From NCBI GenBank assembly GCA_019843655.1, contig JACDQD010000004.1, positions 25,369,872 to 25,433,871 on the forward strand: DNA of 64,000 nt, written 5' to 3'. Both the position numbers and the translations under genes were made by a program. The notes beneath the pieces were generated by a model. It did not search any database. It worked only from the letters and a program-made list of their open reading frames with translations, and was not told the DNA's origin. Below are positions 26,621 to 40,100 of this stretch, piece after piece. This stretch comes from Lethocerus indicus. Taxonomy: Eukaryota; Arthropoda; Insecta; Hemiptera; Belostomatidae. Position 1 is the stretch's first letter; every line of letters starts with the position of its first letter.

Positions 26621-29139
26621 CATTCTTCTGACCTATTTTCCTGCAGTTGAACTTCTCACAGGTTCTCGACCTTTAACAACTGAATAAACGCCCAAAGGGA
26701 AAGAGAAATCGGGGGAGTAATAAAACAAAACTATTTTTCAGATGTTCTCGCGACAATTGGGGAGCAAACAATTAAACGATAAATACTATCATCAGTGCCT
26801 TGATTAAGGTTCGCGGCCGTTGTCACATTTCTCAAGATACGGCGGCGCTATTGAAACCCCGGGGAAGGTCTTTTCACGAACGAAACTGTCGGGGAAAAGA
26901 GAATCGGCCCTGATACTAAATGCAAATGGGGCGCTGAATGCTGAATTGGGAGGCCGGTAATGCGCCCGCAATTAATGCAACGCCCGCCGCCCTGGGAGCA
27001 TTCACAGCTGCACAATCCGACCTGCACACGCCGTTTATGTATTCTCAGCATTAGAGACCAAGGACGACCGGCTTTATACCGCCCACCGATACCTATAAAC
27101 GATGTACTTGTTAGATGGGAATTGCGCTGGCACCTAGTCTGTGCAGCGTTCTAAACCGCGTTCAGTAAAAAAGAACTGTTCCAATTTAATATACACCGAT
27201 GAGTCACATTTATTAATATTACGTAAGATTGACGCTAGCGTAGAACATTTGAATGCAGTTGAAAATCTAACGAGTAGTCACGAACTCCCAATCAAAGAAT
27301 TAAAGAAAAATAGAAACTCGGGAGCGCTGAATTGCTTCGACCCGGCTGGCATATATCTGGCGGCGAACAGAATTGGGCCGCCTCATCCGCATGGAAATTG
27401 ATAGGAGCGCGCCGTGGATATTAAGTCGTCGGGGTCATCCCATTGTCCGGCCTCGGATAAAGCCCCGCACACACGAAACAATGCCGACTTACAACCAGTC
27501 GGAACCGGCATTACAAAACCGACCTACTTTTATTATATCCCCCCCCCCTGTTATAAATTCGTCCCGCTACCCTGAACATAATCCCAGGCGTCGACTCGTG
27601 TTACATTAATTATTATTCAATTCGTTAATCTCGCCGTTTCCAGGATTTCCAGAATGTTGGCGCTGTCCGCTCAGGTTGGATAACAATTCGATGGTGTAAA
27701 GTACAGCTAATAACTTTAATAATTATACTATAACTAGATAACTAACCAGAGTGTTTATCTGAAAAAAAAATACGATCATATAATCCGTCAGATTGATGAC
27801 TGGAGCCTATTTTAATATGGACAATAATTAAGACATTAAGTCGTAATTTGACAAGACAGCACCATTCGTCAGTAATTGTTTCCGAAATATTTTAAATCCT
27901 CTAGATACGGTGTCCGAATAAATAGGGCAGGATTATAGGAGGAGGGAGAAGGGGGCGCAACACTGGGTGGTCCATGGCAGCCGCTAATGCCGCTCATTAA
28001 CGAGCCCAAGCCACCAAACATCGATCCCAAACCCAACCGAGACACACGCATATCAAATTCAAACTACGGTTCAATGACAACGTGAATGAATACAATCGGA
28101 AGTATGGAGGACAAATAAGAAGACAAAACGACGATTTTGCTGCGTGATGAAATTGGCACACCGTAAAGTTTTTGGGACCGAATCATCAAACCTTTTAGGA
28201 CGACGAGGAAACGGCCTCATAAGGCGGAACTTAAGACGTCGTATAAGGGGCCGGTGACCTCTTAACTGAGCGAGGAATATTGGCACCGGCGACGTGTGGC
28301 CAAATGGGTCACTGTGTTACAACATCTAGAATTGCCTATTACGGCCGTGGAGCCGTCTCAGCCTTCTGCGCCGGCAAAAATTGAAGGATACAAAATGAGA
28401 TTTTACCATCCTTTCCTATTTAGGATGGCTAATTACCGAATTACGACACGATATTTCTTAATAGGATCGACGCGTGTTGGCAGGAACTGGATTGCCTATT
28501 TCCACCAAGAATTAATCAGCGTTTATCCAACATTTGTTTCCGCCACAATCCAGGCGGTACACTCAACTCGCAGCGTTATAAACATTGCACATGGCTTCGC
28601 AAGAATGGCGAAAACATTTTTCCACAAAAACATATTAGCCGAGGTCACGCCGCATCTCGGGCAGATTCTCATCTACAGGCTCGTAGTATTAAAATAGGGA
28701 CGAGGTATATATAATGAATTAAATAAATTGAGGAAGAACATAATGGTTTATTCATAATCCACGGGACGTAAGGGACCGTAACTTTACTGTGTTCCGGTAA
28801 ACCAGGCTTTAATTTGCATCGAGATAATGCGACCGACGGTTTTAGCATCTTAATTAGGCGAATTTCCCTTTATAAGACTAATTTTAATATATAATGGAAC
28901 CTATTAAAGAGACAAGAAGGACGCGCGGAAACGGGCATACACCTTTATATATTTAAAAAAAATTTCCTCGTTCCGGAGTACATTAATAACGCCAATGTTT
29001 AAAGTCGAGCTTTAATGAGAGTGGCCGAAAATATTAATTCAGGGAGTTATACAAAAATCCAATATTCAGCGAAATACTCACTTGAGACATGTCAGTGTCC
29101 AGTATTCAATTCATTAAACAATTTAAACGCAATAATAAA

Positions 29140-29161
29140 CAGATAATTAAACAATTATCTG
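29140..29161. repeat. perfect 9-bp stem hairpin
   Basis: CAGATAATT (29140-29148) pairs exactly with AATTATCTG (29153-29161) around an AAAC loop. Confidence 0.7.
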
Positions 29162-31077
29162 ATACAGAAGGCTGACTGAGACCTCAAGAAAAATTACAGC
29201 AGCCGATAATTTCGGTTTTCCTCGCATGGACTAAATAGGACAGATGAAAACCGTCGTTCAGGCAGCACCGGGGGTGAACGTACAGTGAACTGAATGAACT
29301 CCAGGGGCGGGACAATCCGGTGCAATTTCTTCAGAAGCGGGCACTATTGGACGTGTGCCACATTGTTCGGGGCTTCTGTCACCCATCCCGCAGGATAAGG
29401 TTAAAACGTTTTCAGCCGCACGTTTCAGTCCGCTCCGCTAACGCTTTTGTCCGAATCGAACTCGTGTATCGGTGACGCGTGGACAGAGATATATATATGT
29501 GTGTTACACAAGCTAATTCTGAAACGGCCCAAAAGCTCATTTAACGAATGCGGGCCAAATGCCCCCGCCCCCGCCGGCCACCTCTTATGTAACTAGCGCG
29601 CGTCACGCCTATTCAACGACGATAATAGAACATCTGATTCCACTGTACTGAGCCGTTTCGCGTTCTCAACACTCCGAAAGCCTATTGCGCCGCCGGCGGC
29701 ACATTAAGATGTCATCAGACAGCGATTATGTCTCATCGCTGTTTTCGGCATTATCTCCGCCCCAAGATCTTGACCCGTTTCGCGCAAAATTCCTCCATTT
29801 CGCCTAATAACTCAATCCTTCCGTCCGACCTTTCCAACTGTGTCGACACTAGGTTTTTATATCGGTCCATTCGTCATCCACGGAATCGCGTAATCGCACG
29901 GCCAACGGCAGTGATGTAACGGACGAAATTACATAACGGTGCTTTGTTAAAATCGAACATCAAAGTGAGTACGGAGTCGAGTAAACGGACGATAAAAATA
30001 TAAATTCTCAACTAAGATTTCTCCCCCGGGCTATAGGTCAACTATTCAATCTGAAAAACGTGGAACAGAAATAGAACAGAATTTTGAAACTAGATGAAAA
30101 AGTAGACCAGAAGTGACTGACAAATTTATTAATATACCGAATCAATATAGAAAATAACTGATGTGGGGAAAACGGATTGAAAAGAATCAACTAACAAAGG
30201 AACTACGAATAATTTTACAGTATTCGCTGCGGGCTGTAAGGGGTATTGAAGTTTCGGCCACAGAACTTTGTGAACAAACACAATATTTGGGAACTGAAGT
30301 ACGCGGGAGAAATATCCGACTGCGTTTTCGTAATAGATTTTTTCTACCACCTGGCTAATAATTGAATTCAAGTGGTTCTCTCCAATTCCGTCAGAAACCA
30401 GTTCACGGGGTTCAATTATTCGGTTGGAAGCGGTAAGTGCATCGAACTGGGTCACCTTCCGGTGAGGTAAAGCCAAACACGGCGGTAACGCCGGAGCTTA
30501 ATTAAACTCGATAAGCGCTCGAGAAGTTCGAGGTCCAACGAAACGGTTGCACAGGTTTCGTTTTGCCAAAGTAATGACGGCGGCCGCCCAGCCGGGCAGA
30601 TATTAAATTGGACTCGAGTCCATAACAGTATAATTTCTACGCCCAACTTCAAATGGGGAAAGGTCAATGATGTGGTGGGGGCCGGGGACCGGGGTTTGTA
30701 AGGGGCCTATCGGCGATATTAATGCGCTGGGCCACTCAAAGTTATAATGTCGGCCATTAAAGCGGCACGATCGCAATCGCTGCGAGAGCACAGAGTGAAT
30801 CTAAGACGCATATAATGGCCACAGAATTTCTCAGACAACTCCAACAGAGTATGGCAACAATGTTTTGAAGGGACAGTCAATTATGCGGTGAAAGTAGACG
30901 AAATTACGTGATTGCGTATAATGATATCTGCTGGAAAAGGATAAAAAAATAGGAATTTCACTTTTTGTGCCACATTGAAGTTAATATTAAAAACATTAAT
31001 ATTGTGCAAAGGGAAATAATTTTATAATCACCTTCACGTATGTAACAGTTTCGACGCCTTGATGAAAAAAAATTGAT

Positions 31078-31101
31078 CGTGGGCAGATACAATCTGCCAC
31101 G
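31078..31101. repeat. hairpin, 10-bp stem with one bulge
   Basis: CGTGGGCAGAT and ATCTGCCACG pair fully apart from one extra G on the left, around a 3-nt loop. A second, longer hairpin follows 70 bp downstream. Confidence 0.65.
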
Positions 31102-31171
31102 GGTCTTTTCTAAACCAATGTTGACTTATAGAAAATGGTCACCGTATTCAATTTAGAAAGTCTACAAGGAA

Positions 31172-31207
31172 ATTTCAACGCTGAGTCTGTTGGACTCAGC
31201 TTGAAAT
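31172..31207. repeat. hairpin, 15-bp stem with one bulge
   Basis: ATTTCAA-c-GCTGAGTC pairs with GACTCAGCTTGAAAT around a TGTTG loop; the single C is the only unpaired base. At 36 nt it is too short for a typical pre-miRNA and has no T-tract. It is one of the longest near-perfect stems I found in the window. Confidence 0.75.
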
Positions 31208-31620
31208 AGCTCGGGCTTAGTAGATTAACTGATTAATGCATATCACCGTAGGGTGGTTATTTCGTTTCATCCTCTCTCACGCGTCCTTTTCCTTTCTATC
31301 CCGTTTTTTTATGGCTGCACGACCCAACAACAGAACGAATTCAATGAACGAGATTTCCAGTGAGAAAAACTCTAAACGGAAGACCGTCCGACGATTTCTA
31401 AAGAGTCCAAACGAACAGTTTTGTATCTCACAGACCGAGCGGCGAGTCGACGAGGTAAAAGCGCTAATATACGCTAGAGCAGGTAGCATGTACGCCCTCG
31501 TACATAAATGCTGGTGGGAGGAGGTCTACCGAAAAAACACAACGGGAGTGGAGTGAGGGGGGGGCGGATGTTTCGAAATTTACAAGCCAAAGAGGAGAAA
31601 CACAGGAAGTTAAATGCAGT

Positions 31621-31672
31621 GCGGAGGCGGAGGAGGATGAGGTGGAGGAGGAGGAGGAAAAGGAAGGAAAGA
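31621..31672 (+). repeat. degenerate (GGA)n purine array
   Basis: GGA/AGG trinucleotides with occasional C and T substitutions, continuing as purine-rich sequence to about 31.70 kb. Confidence 0.8.
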
Positions 31673-33124
31673 ACGGTGGGAAGACGGGAGCTGAAAAAAA
31701 AGCAGGTAAAGTGGGCGAACCTCTGTCGGGCGGTACGCGGCCCCACTGGCTCCCCCATTCATTCTAATTTGAAAAAAATGAGGGCCCAACGATCCATTAT
31801 ACAGTCCCTATTTCTAGGATTTGGTCAACACTGTTTGTGAAATTACTGACTCCCTTATACCCGGAGGAAGAGAACGACGATAACTAGAACCGAAGCCGAA
31901 TTGAGGCCGGGACGACAGTTTTCATTTGTAATCGGAAGCCGGTATTTTTTTTTTTATTGCAACATAATATCGGTCTGTATTTGAATTCCCGGAAAGATAC
32001 TTAACTGAACCCAACACACTGAGTATAAAATCAAAGTAATACCTGTAATTAAACGAGGCGAGAGGCGATATCAAAATTGTCCATTACGTGCCTTATAAAC
32101 ATTAGACGTTAATTAATTATACTTGCGCACGAAACTCATAACACGCGATACGGGTAGAGCCGCGAAGAACTGAAACACCGGTCTGCACTCACCTGGAACA
32201 ACAAGTAAATTATGCGCATCAGTAAAATATCGTGTAAGCATAAATCGAAGTAAAAGTGCTTTATAAATAAATTATGCTGACGTTATTGAAACGGGGATGG
32301 ACCCGAGGGAAGGTAGGCGTGGGTTAATAATCAACGTAAAATTACAGAGGAGTAAATGCTCATTAGATCTGGTACACAATTATTGGTTCCACAATGGGAG
32401 ACAATGGGATCGGGGAAATGCATTGTTTGGGATTTCTCACCGGGGTAATATATGTATTAAAACGAAACAATACATTAGTATAACCGATATACGCACGGTC
32501 AGTAATACTCATTCATTTATTCGGTATGTTTTGGTAGCCTCAGTAAATAGGTTACGTGAAAAGGAAGCGCCGACCAATATTACCGAAATTGAAAAATATA
32601 AATTTTGTAAAATGAAAAAAATAAATTGTACCGACTAATCATTAAACGGACGATCAGACAAGGTTTCGAGAAACGCGAAGAAAAGGTCGGGTTTTATTCA
32701 AAATTCTATTAAAAAAGTAATTTATTTCGAATTCGTGAGAGAAATATATTAGGTTCTAAAACAAAAACTGGAGAACGGAAAATTAAAATTTTCGCGTTCG
32801 TGACAAAGTAATATTTAAAAATAACAGTGAGGATGTTTAATATTCGGGAACAGTGGAATCCACACATTGTTAATTAATGTGCCGGCTGCAAGCTGACCAA
32901 CGGGAATTCGAAATCGGGCAATTTTTGGCCTTTGTAATTTTTACGTAACCGCAAAGCTATTTGGGCCGTCCATCAATCCTATAGGCCTATTTTAATATTG
33001 GCTCTTATAATGGCCAGACCGAGCACAAACCGAGATCTCGACCGGCGGAGGGCTGCCAGACGGAAGGGGGTTGGGTGAGGTGGAATATTTACACGAACGA
33101 GTATTTGGCCCACTTAAATAACAA

Positions 33125-33162
33125 GATTCGATGAATATATAAAGGGATTCGATGAATACATA
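33125..33162 (+). repeat. 21-bp-period direct repeat, two units
   Basis: GATTCGATGAATAYATA occurs at 33125-33141 and 33146-33162, differing at one position. Confidence 0.6.
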
Positions 33163-33314
33163 ATGAATATTTCATCTGGGGCCATTAGACCGACCGATCT
33201 TATAATCGAAGTCGGATCCGATGGAAGTAGTTCAACAACTCTCGATATTCTGTTGTGGAGAAGGGGGAAGGGGTGGTGGTGGGATAGGCACAATCTATTG
33301 ATTTGTTGTTGCCT

Positions 33315-33330
33315 CCCCCCGGGGGGGGGG
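33315..33330. repeat. C6-G10 self-complementary homopolymer junction
   Basis: Six C followed directly by ten G. It is self-complementary, prone to hairpin or quadruplex formation, and a likely spot for sequencing or replication slippage. Confidence 0.8.
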
Positions 33331-35349
33331 ACGGCTTTTACATAACCTGAAGATTTATAGTCATTCGCTCCGGCGTAAACAGACGCGCGACTGTATAAAC
33401 AGAATGCAAAAAGTGGCCATTACGCCATATCGCGTAAATATCGAAGATCCTCTCGAGATTCTCAAAACCACGACGCGACGTTATAGAACTTCGCTAGTTG
33501 AAGATTTGATAAGGACCCATATCGACTTTGAAGAATAGAACACAGTACCTCATATTACAAGTTCTAAGTTCCATCTTCTGTTCACGCTCGCCACTGGCGA
33601 TAGCGCGTAGCCTAAACCGGTCTAGATTAGGACAGACTCCCCCGTAATTTTTATCACAAAATTCAATACGTATAAGACAAACTTTCGAACCGTCAGAAGT
33701 ATGAATTATATTAAACGGACGGTGGAAAACATTTAAAAAATTCTTAAGAGGGTCCCAGGAGCGGAATATATTCCGAGGAGACGTGTAGAACACCCGGCCG
33801 GATGAAATAGGGCGGTGCCGGACTGAGGGAGAGCTGATGGCAAAAATCTGTCTCTGAGAAATAACACAGTGGGGGGGGGGATGGAGGGGCGAATCGAAAT
33901 AAAGGGTAGATAAGCTCAAAAGGAAACCCCTCCCGTTCCAGGAATCCCAATACCTTCTACAGCCAAAGGAGAGGAATCAATCGAAAAGGGGACACGGAAA
34001 AACTCTCCGAACCAACTATGGCGGTGTTTCTCCTTTTCTTGTTACCCTGAAGATATTCGATTTGAAAATGTATTCGCAAACATCATACAATATCCCTTCT
34101 ATTGTTCAAATCCTGGTACAGTAACAATGTACAGCCCGTTAATTAACGACACAGTAATAAATCATTATCACAGACTGACAATTAACAACGTATGCAGAAA
34201 GTTTTGGAGAAGACACCATTACTAAGTATATTATTGGACACCTGGAAACATTTTCCCCTGTTTCATAATGATTTGAATACGCCACCAGTCCCTCAGCATA
34301 ATCCGAAATATCATCTGTTGGACATTATCTCGCGAAGCCTCGGGCCAAAAAGGAACACGTTATTATTCCGGAGAACGTCAACGGGATGCCATTTCTTTTT
34401 GTCTACGTTCGACGGGGGTGAAAATCGACCCGTCGTCGGGGTACCCCTAAATATTTAAATTTGATTTAAGCCCGCCGCTTCCGCGCCGCCGACCCTACTT
34501 CGCGAATCGCGAGGAATGGACCGAGTAACGAACTTTATTTCTAAGTGCAGAACGGCTAGTGACCCAATTCGGATAATATTCGGTGCCAGAAGAGTGCATA
34601 AAGTTTACACGGAGCTTGAATTTACCGCGTTCTCGCTAATTTACGAAAGTTTATCGGACGCGGACGTCCCAATTATTTCCGAGAATCGTTTCCATTGAAA
34701 TTAAGCCAAAGCTATTTATAACTGTCAGCGGGGATCTCTTAGTAACTATTAGTAGCAGGCGAAGGAAAAACATTGCTCTTGTTCACTTCTGAGATAGTCG
34801 TTTCCTACACGAGTCCTGTCTCAGCTTCTCACCGTAGCCAGTCAGTGGAAAACAAAAAAAGCAACACTGAAGGTTACGAATGTACATTATATAAAGCAGT
34901 AGTGCGTGATATTGGCACGATACGCCCATATCAACATAGCTACTAATAAGATTTTGGTTCTATACTTGGTATAATATACTATCTAAATATACTATTATCT
35001 CCCCCGGACATGAAAGGAATAGCATTTCCTGTACATTCCCCGAGATTTTATTTCGTTGTTTAGATAGCACACTTTAGCTCAAGCTTAAACTAACGTCTAG
35101 GAATCGTAAGAATAGAGAAACAGAATTCTCAAAAGCCCGGTCTTAAATATTTCCATTTCATTCAGAGAGTATTTTGAGGGTGGGTGTTGTGTAATGGGCC
35201 GGGGGGTAGTAAATACAGTTAGGGGGCGTCTGTCCGTTGGCCGGTGTCCAGCTGGCACACGCCTATCGATCATAGAGCCATCGTATAACACGCGACCCTC
35301 GCCAATGACGTCACCCGCCTCACCCACAACAAATGCAAACCGGGTAGAG

Positions 35350-35409
35350 AAGGGTGGAGTAGGAGGAAGAAGGAGGAGGAGGAAGGAGGAGAAGAAGGAG
35401 GAGGAGGAA
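35350..35409 (+). repeat. (GGA)n-rich purine array
   Basis: About 60 bp of GGA/GAA repeats on the plus strand with few interruptions. Leu-rich open frames on the minus strand here are artefacts of the repeat. Confidence 0.9.
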
Positions 35410-36530
35410 ACCAACCAGCCATCTATTAAGAATTATATTTACTCCAGACCGGCTGGCCAAATCGGATAAGCCCAACGAGCTTCCATTTCTCGAGCAGGAA
35501 ACCGAGCCCAATTCAGGTTTCCCTTTCGTAAGGGATTTTTTTGCACGATTTTCATACATCTTCATGACACCAGGGGGACAACCGCCGATCGAACTTTCCT
35601 CTTCCGCGGACTGTTGAATGAGAACGAGCCGGGAAGGAGTTTTTTCTGGAGGTCGTTAGACAATGAAATAATTGTCATATCTCTGACCGGCACTTCCTGC
35701 TTCGTTAAAACTGAAAATATTTCGTATCAAAGCAAACACTTGGCACTGCATCCTGTGAGTCATGTCCGGAAGTGCCGACTGAATGTAATTAAACAAACCT
35801 CTTTTGAGTACCTTTCATCCTTATATTTATCTTGAAACGAGTTAACACGGACGATTTAACCTCGTCGGATTTAATAAACTGACAAAATACGGCCGAATCG
35901 TTTGAGTTGAAAAGACCTCTTCTAAGGTACAGTTTCTTTGCTGGCGGGTCAGCAACAGTCGATGTGTTGAAAACGGACAAAATTTGATCGAGGCGCGATC
36001 TGAGCACGGACGTACAATAACTTGTATCTAAATATAGAGCGTTGAAATGTAGGTGTACATTCAATAGTCCAACATTTGCATAATTCTGCCAGTCGGAACT
36101 TCTGGATAGGCCGCCCTGATACGAATTACCATTCGAGTTTAATGAAGAGGGAAGTTTCCCTGCCTGACGCGGCACAAATATTACCGCATTTGTCATCTCT
36201 ATGCAGAATACAAAATCAAACAACGATGTATGAAATTAAAAAAAATAATGATTCACAATCAAGTTTGGAAAAACTAAAAGAGGTTTCTTATCGCAGACTA
36301 ATAATTCGGCCAATATTTATATTCATGAATGTCAAGTATGACACAAAGTTGAACTTCATCAAAAGGTTACCATCACTTGATTCCGTGGGCGTAATATTGT
36401 TTTCAGAGGAAATTTTCAATCGGCCTATTTCAAATTGGCCAAGTCTAATAACAGGGAGGAGGATTAGGGGAGCGCCGGGGGTTGGGAGGGAGGCTTATCG
36501 GATCAAGGCCGCCACTTTCCCCGCAGGCTA

Positions 36531-36634
36531 AAAAAAATTCCTCTGTTATCCCCGTCAATCTCCCTCACCCTCTCCCACCATCACACCCCGCTTCCCACTT
36601 TTTATCCACCTCTCTCTCTCTCCCTCCCTCCAAA
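36531..36634 (+). repeat. pyrimidine-rich tract
   Basis: About 100 bp composed mostly of C and T, ending in CT and CCT repeats. It follows a G-rich block at about 36.45-36.49 kb, so strand asymmetry flips within about 50 bp. Confidence 0.75.
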
Positions 36635-37634
36635 GGGCGTAACGAATTTTCTGCTATTTTCGGCCGACGGCCGCAAGCAACTTGTTTTGACCGATTTCCT
36701 CGATATCTCGGCGCCCACCGGGGGCGTTTCGCAATCGAGGAGGCCTTGGATCGACCGCCGTGTCCGATCGACTTTTTTTCTATCTCCGGTTTCACTTTTT
36801 TCAAGTGTAAATATTTCGGCGTTAAATGCCGAAGACACTGTCGGAGAAGGAGAGAAAGTTTCAGAGGCCATAAAAATGATGGCGATGACGTGACGAGCAG
36901 TGAACGGGATAATTAGCAATAACCACAAACAACCTACTGCCGAGTGCTAATATCTCTCTAATTAAGCAGTAGTAAATATAATAACACGGGGGAAAAAAGT
37001 AAGCTAGCTAAAACCGAGGACGCAATACTCGGAGTACTTGCTTACTTTCATTTGCTTGAAAATATCTTGTCATTCCGCAATGTTGCAATATGAACACACT
37101 TAAGAGAATCTGTAATACATAAAAGGAATATTTCGTCACTGTCGACGGTGAGAAGGCAGGACCGTGAAAATGAATAATCCGAGCATACAGCTAGTCAGGA
37201 TTTTGACTTGGCTCGGGGGTAAAGGCAACGATCTATTGAGAATCGGTGTACTGAGCTTCTGAACAAATTCAACAGTTTTGAAAACAATTATAACCAGCGA
37301 ACTAATTTAATACACATTTGAAGTGGATTGTACGAACGGCAATTAGTTAGTCTGGTAAGTTTATTCTGCCGATAATGCTATCGGAGGCGAAGTCGGGGCC
37401 GAAAGTGAAATTCTAATTTCGCTCGACCCTGTAGAGTGGACTCGTTAATCAAAACAGGTGAATGGGCACGGGGTGAATAAGTAACGAGAGATTTAGAACC
37501 GGATTAACGGGATAAATTAAGACGACTTAGTCCCGGGGTACAGCCGGGGAAAGAACGCGTTTTATGTTGATAAGAAGCGGTGATAAAGGGGACATTGTGA
37601 AGGGGAGTTTCTCGGTTATAGAAGGAAGGATGGT

Positions 37635-37655
37635 GGGAGGGAGGGAGGGAGGGGG
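37635..37655 (+). other. strong potential G-quadruplex, (GGGA)n
   Basis: GGG-a-GGG-a-GGG-a-GGG and further G: at least four runs of three or more G with single-A loops, in a (GGGA)n microsatellite. This and 2499-2515 are the most quadruplex-like sequences in the window. Confidence 0.7.
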
Positions 37656-38394
37656 CGGCCATTAAATATAAAAGCATGAAAGGAGCGGCTTGTCCGAACT
37701 CTGTGGAGGGGGGCCTCTCCTCTCTATAGAGCGGAACTCGTGCCAGTCACGAACCGGAGTAATAGGAAGGGTGGCGGGTGGCGGGGGTGGAAAGGGCGCG
37801 ATGGCTTCCGGACCCGTACATTAATTGGAGTGGACGTCCACTCTCTACAATTCCGCGACCTCCTACTACAACACCGACGGATTCTCGCCGGTATGAGGTA
37901 CCCGGCAAAGCGCAAAAGATGAAAAACACAATTCTCCCGCACAATGGGGCGCCCCCTCCCCTGTAATCCGTCAACGAGGCGACGAAGGTACCGGAGGTCA
38001 TGTCCACCTCTACCGTACAACTTTTTAGATTCAAATAATTCTGTCTCTTATCGGACGAAATTGTTGCTTTTTTCTTCTACAGTAGTCACCGGTAAGCGGA
38101 CTCGGCATTCGAAGAAAAATCCCTGCACGCCCAACTGTCCAACACGATGAGCCGATCGAGAATATCGGGCGTAATCCCGTATGGAATCCAAAAAAAAACC
38201 GTTCTTCGCGAACACAACCCGAAAGTGGGAATAGAAACGGACGGTTAATAATTTACGCCTATCGTGTGCAGTTTTCAAAATTGGACATTTCAGTTACCGC
38301 GCTCGTGTTTTCTTTTTCTCTTTTCGGACCGGAAGGCGGAAAATTTTAATTAATTCGGGGTCCGCTGTCGGAGACTTTTCACGGGCCGCTGGTC

Positions 38395-38417
38395 GGGACG
38401 GGTGGTGGGTGGGTGGG
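38395..38417 (+). other. strong potential G-quadruplex, five G3 runs
   Basis: Five GGG runs separated by loops of 2, 4, 1 and 1 bases (AC, TGGT, T, T). The sequence lies in GC-rich DNA with no recognisable promoter. Confidence 0.7.
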
Positions 38418-38972
38418 AGTGTTCCAAGTCTCCTTGGACCGCTCGCTCCTATTAATCGCATTCTCTCCGCCAACCCGAACAAATTCCATTTCAGTATTAC
38501 CACCGGTTATTTCAATTAATCTCCGGGTAGTTTCCTTCGGGAGGCGAGATCGGATCGGAAGTGGACGATTAAAATTAATTCCGGGCAATTTTTCTTAACG
38601 GCCAGCAGGCAGGAAACGCGTCAGAACAATGGGCATTCCGTATCAGTTGCCGGCGCGGCGTTGAATTTATATCGCTGAAAATTCCTTGCGCCGAGCCGAA
38701 CGAACGAACGACATCTCTCGCTTCCCTTTTATATACATTACAAGGAGCGCGAGATAATGGACAATTTACAGTCGAGTCCCGTTTTCCACGCTCTACGTAT
38801 TCAGTGCACACCGGGGCATATATTACGGTTGAAACTACTACAGGGACACGGGATTTTATATGAATTGTGCCAGCGGCTAACAGTCACGGCGGGACATAAA
38901 AAGGAGGGTTTCAGCTGAAAATTATTTTTACAGTCGTTTATAACCGAGTATAATTCCTGTTAAAAATTCAAA

Positions 38973-38992
38973 AACACCGACCCCCCGGTGTT
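38973..38992. repeat. 7-bp stem hairpin with C-rich loop
   Basis: AACACCG (38973-38979) pairs exactly with CGGTGTT (38986-38992) around a 6-nt loop. Confidence 0.5.
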
Positions 38993-40100
38993 GTTTAAAA
39001 GTTGAGTTGCCGAAAAGTGCGAAGTGGATGACTGGAGCCGGAACAAAGATTCAGAGAAACGATACAGAAACAAAAATATAAAACGGTCGTTCTTCAACCG
39101 TGTCCGACCGGAGAGATAACGCAGAAGAGATCGGGCAAACAGGCCCCGTTCCCGCACAATAGAACCGGGCAAATATTATTATTTACTTATAGGAGAAAAA
39201 GAAGACAAACACTGACGACGGGTTGATACATTCGGGTGGGTAGAAATGGATCGGCATACGTCGATGCGTCAAAATAAGAATTGGGCCGCCTCCCAGTTCG
39301 CAAAAACCGGTCGATATGCCGAACAATGAAAGCCTCGGTTAGATTGCCAAACGCAATTATTCTCGGATTATATGGGTTATGTAAGATGTACACGAATTCC
39401 CAGACCACGTCGGCCGGAATTCAGGCCAAGGGGCAACTGCGGACCTTTCATACATGATAATAATCTCGTGTTAGATCATCGCTGTTCGTACTCTTACCGC
39501 AAAAACGCCTAGTCCTAAGAAAGATTGAATAATGACTTCGGCGGGGCAGATTTTATGGCCGCGTTATTATTTTTTCTTACGTAAATGCCGGCGCAAATTG
39601 CTCGGCTAAAGAAGCGAATTTTTCACGCGGCTAAATGGGAATGCAATTGGAGCGAGCGCCCCGCTCGGGTGTGCGTATCTACAGACGATATTTCGTCACT
39701 TTTCCACAAATGAATACCTACATAGTGTATAAAACCGATAGACTAGTACAGAACTACTATTTGTGTTATTCTATCAGCGCGTGTTATGTAATAAGAGCGT
39801 TCCTACAAAACGACTTATGCAACAGAACTAGTATTTTACAGACCGGAACTATTATCGTCGGCACTGTTATCCTGAGGGTCAGAGTCTTAAGGCCCGCATC
39901 TGCAGTACTTTTGCCCTCATTGGACCACGATCGTCTAAGGCTCTTGCGTTGTAAATTATGCCGACGGTATTTCAACTGGTGAGATTCACATTGAGTTTGA
40001 TTGAAAGAGGTCGGCGCTGAAGAGGGGGGCGGCCGGAGAGAACTGGGACAGCCACAAGAGGGGTCGGCCGACCGCGTCCTTCAAAGCCGTGACATGATAC

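Larger units (their letters stand above)
22863..31077. other. gene-free stretch
   Basis: No exon or RNA gene is supported. A 133-codon open frame at 28296-28697 starts at GTG, has no recognisable motif, and is within chance expectation. It holds a CTC array at 23770, duplicated ATTTCTAAAATG at 24382 and 24405, a near-perfect palindrome at 26600, C runs at 26440-26448 and 27539-27548, and a 9-bp hairpin at 29140. Confidence 0.6.

Noticed and set aside
28296..28697. 133-codon plus-strand frame
   Set aside because: It starts at GTG, shows no family motif and no codon bias distinct from surrounding DNA, and is single-exon with no promoter; chance is sufficient.
34802..34844. Possible further copy of the 32-bp motif (minus strand, GGTGAGAAGC...GAGAC)
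   Set aside because: The core GAAAC and the GGC/GCC stem are not preserved and alignment needs gaps; similar for about 37145-37175. Not strong enough to call.
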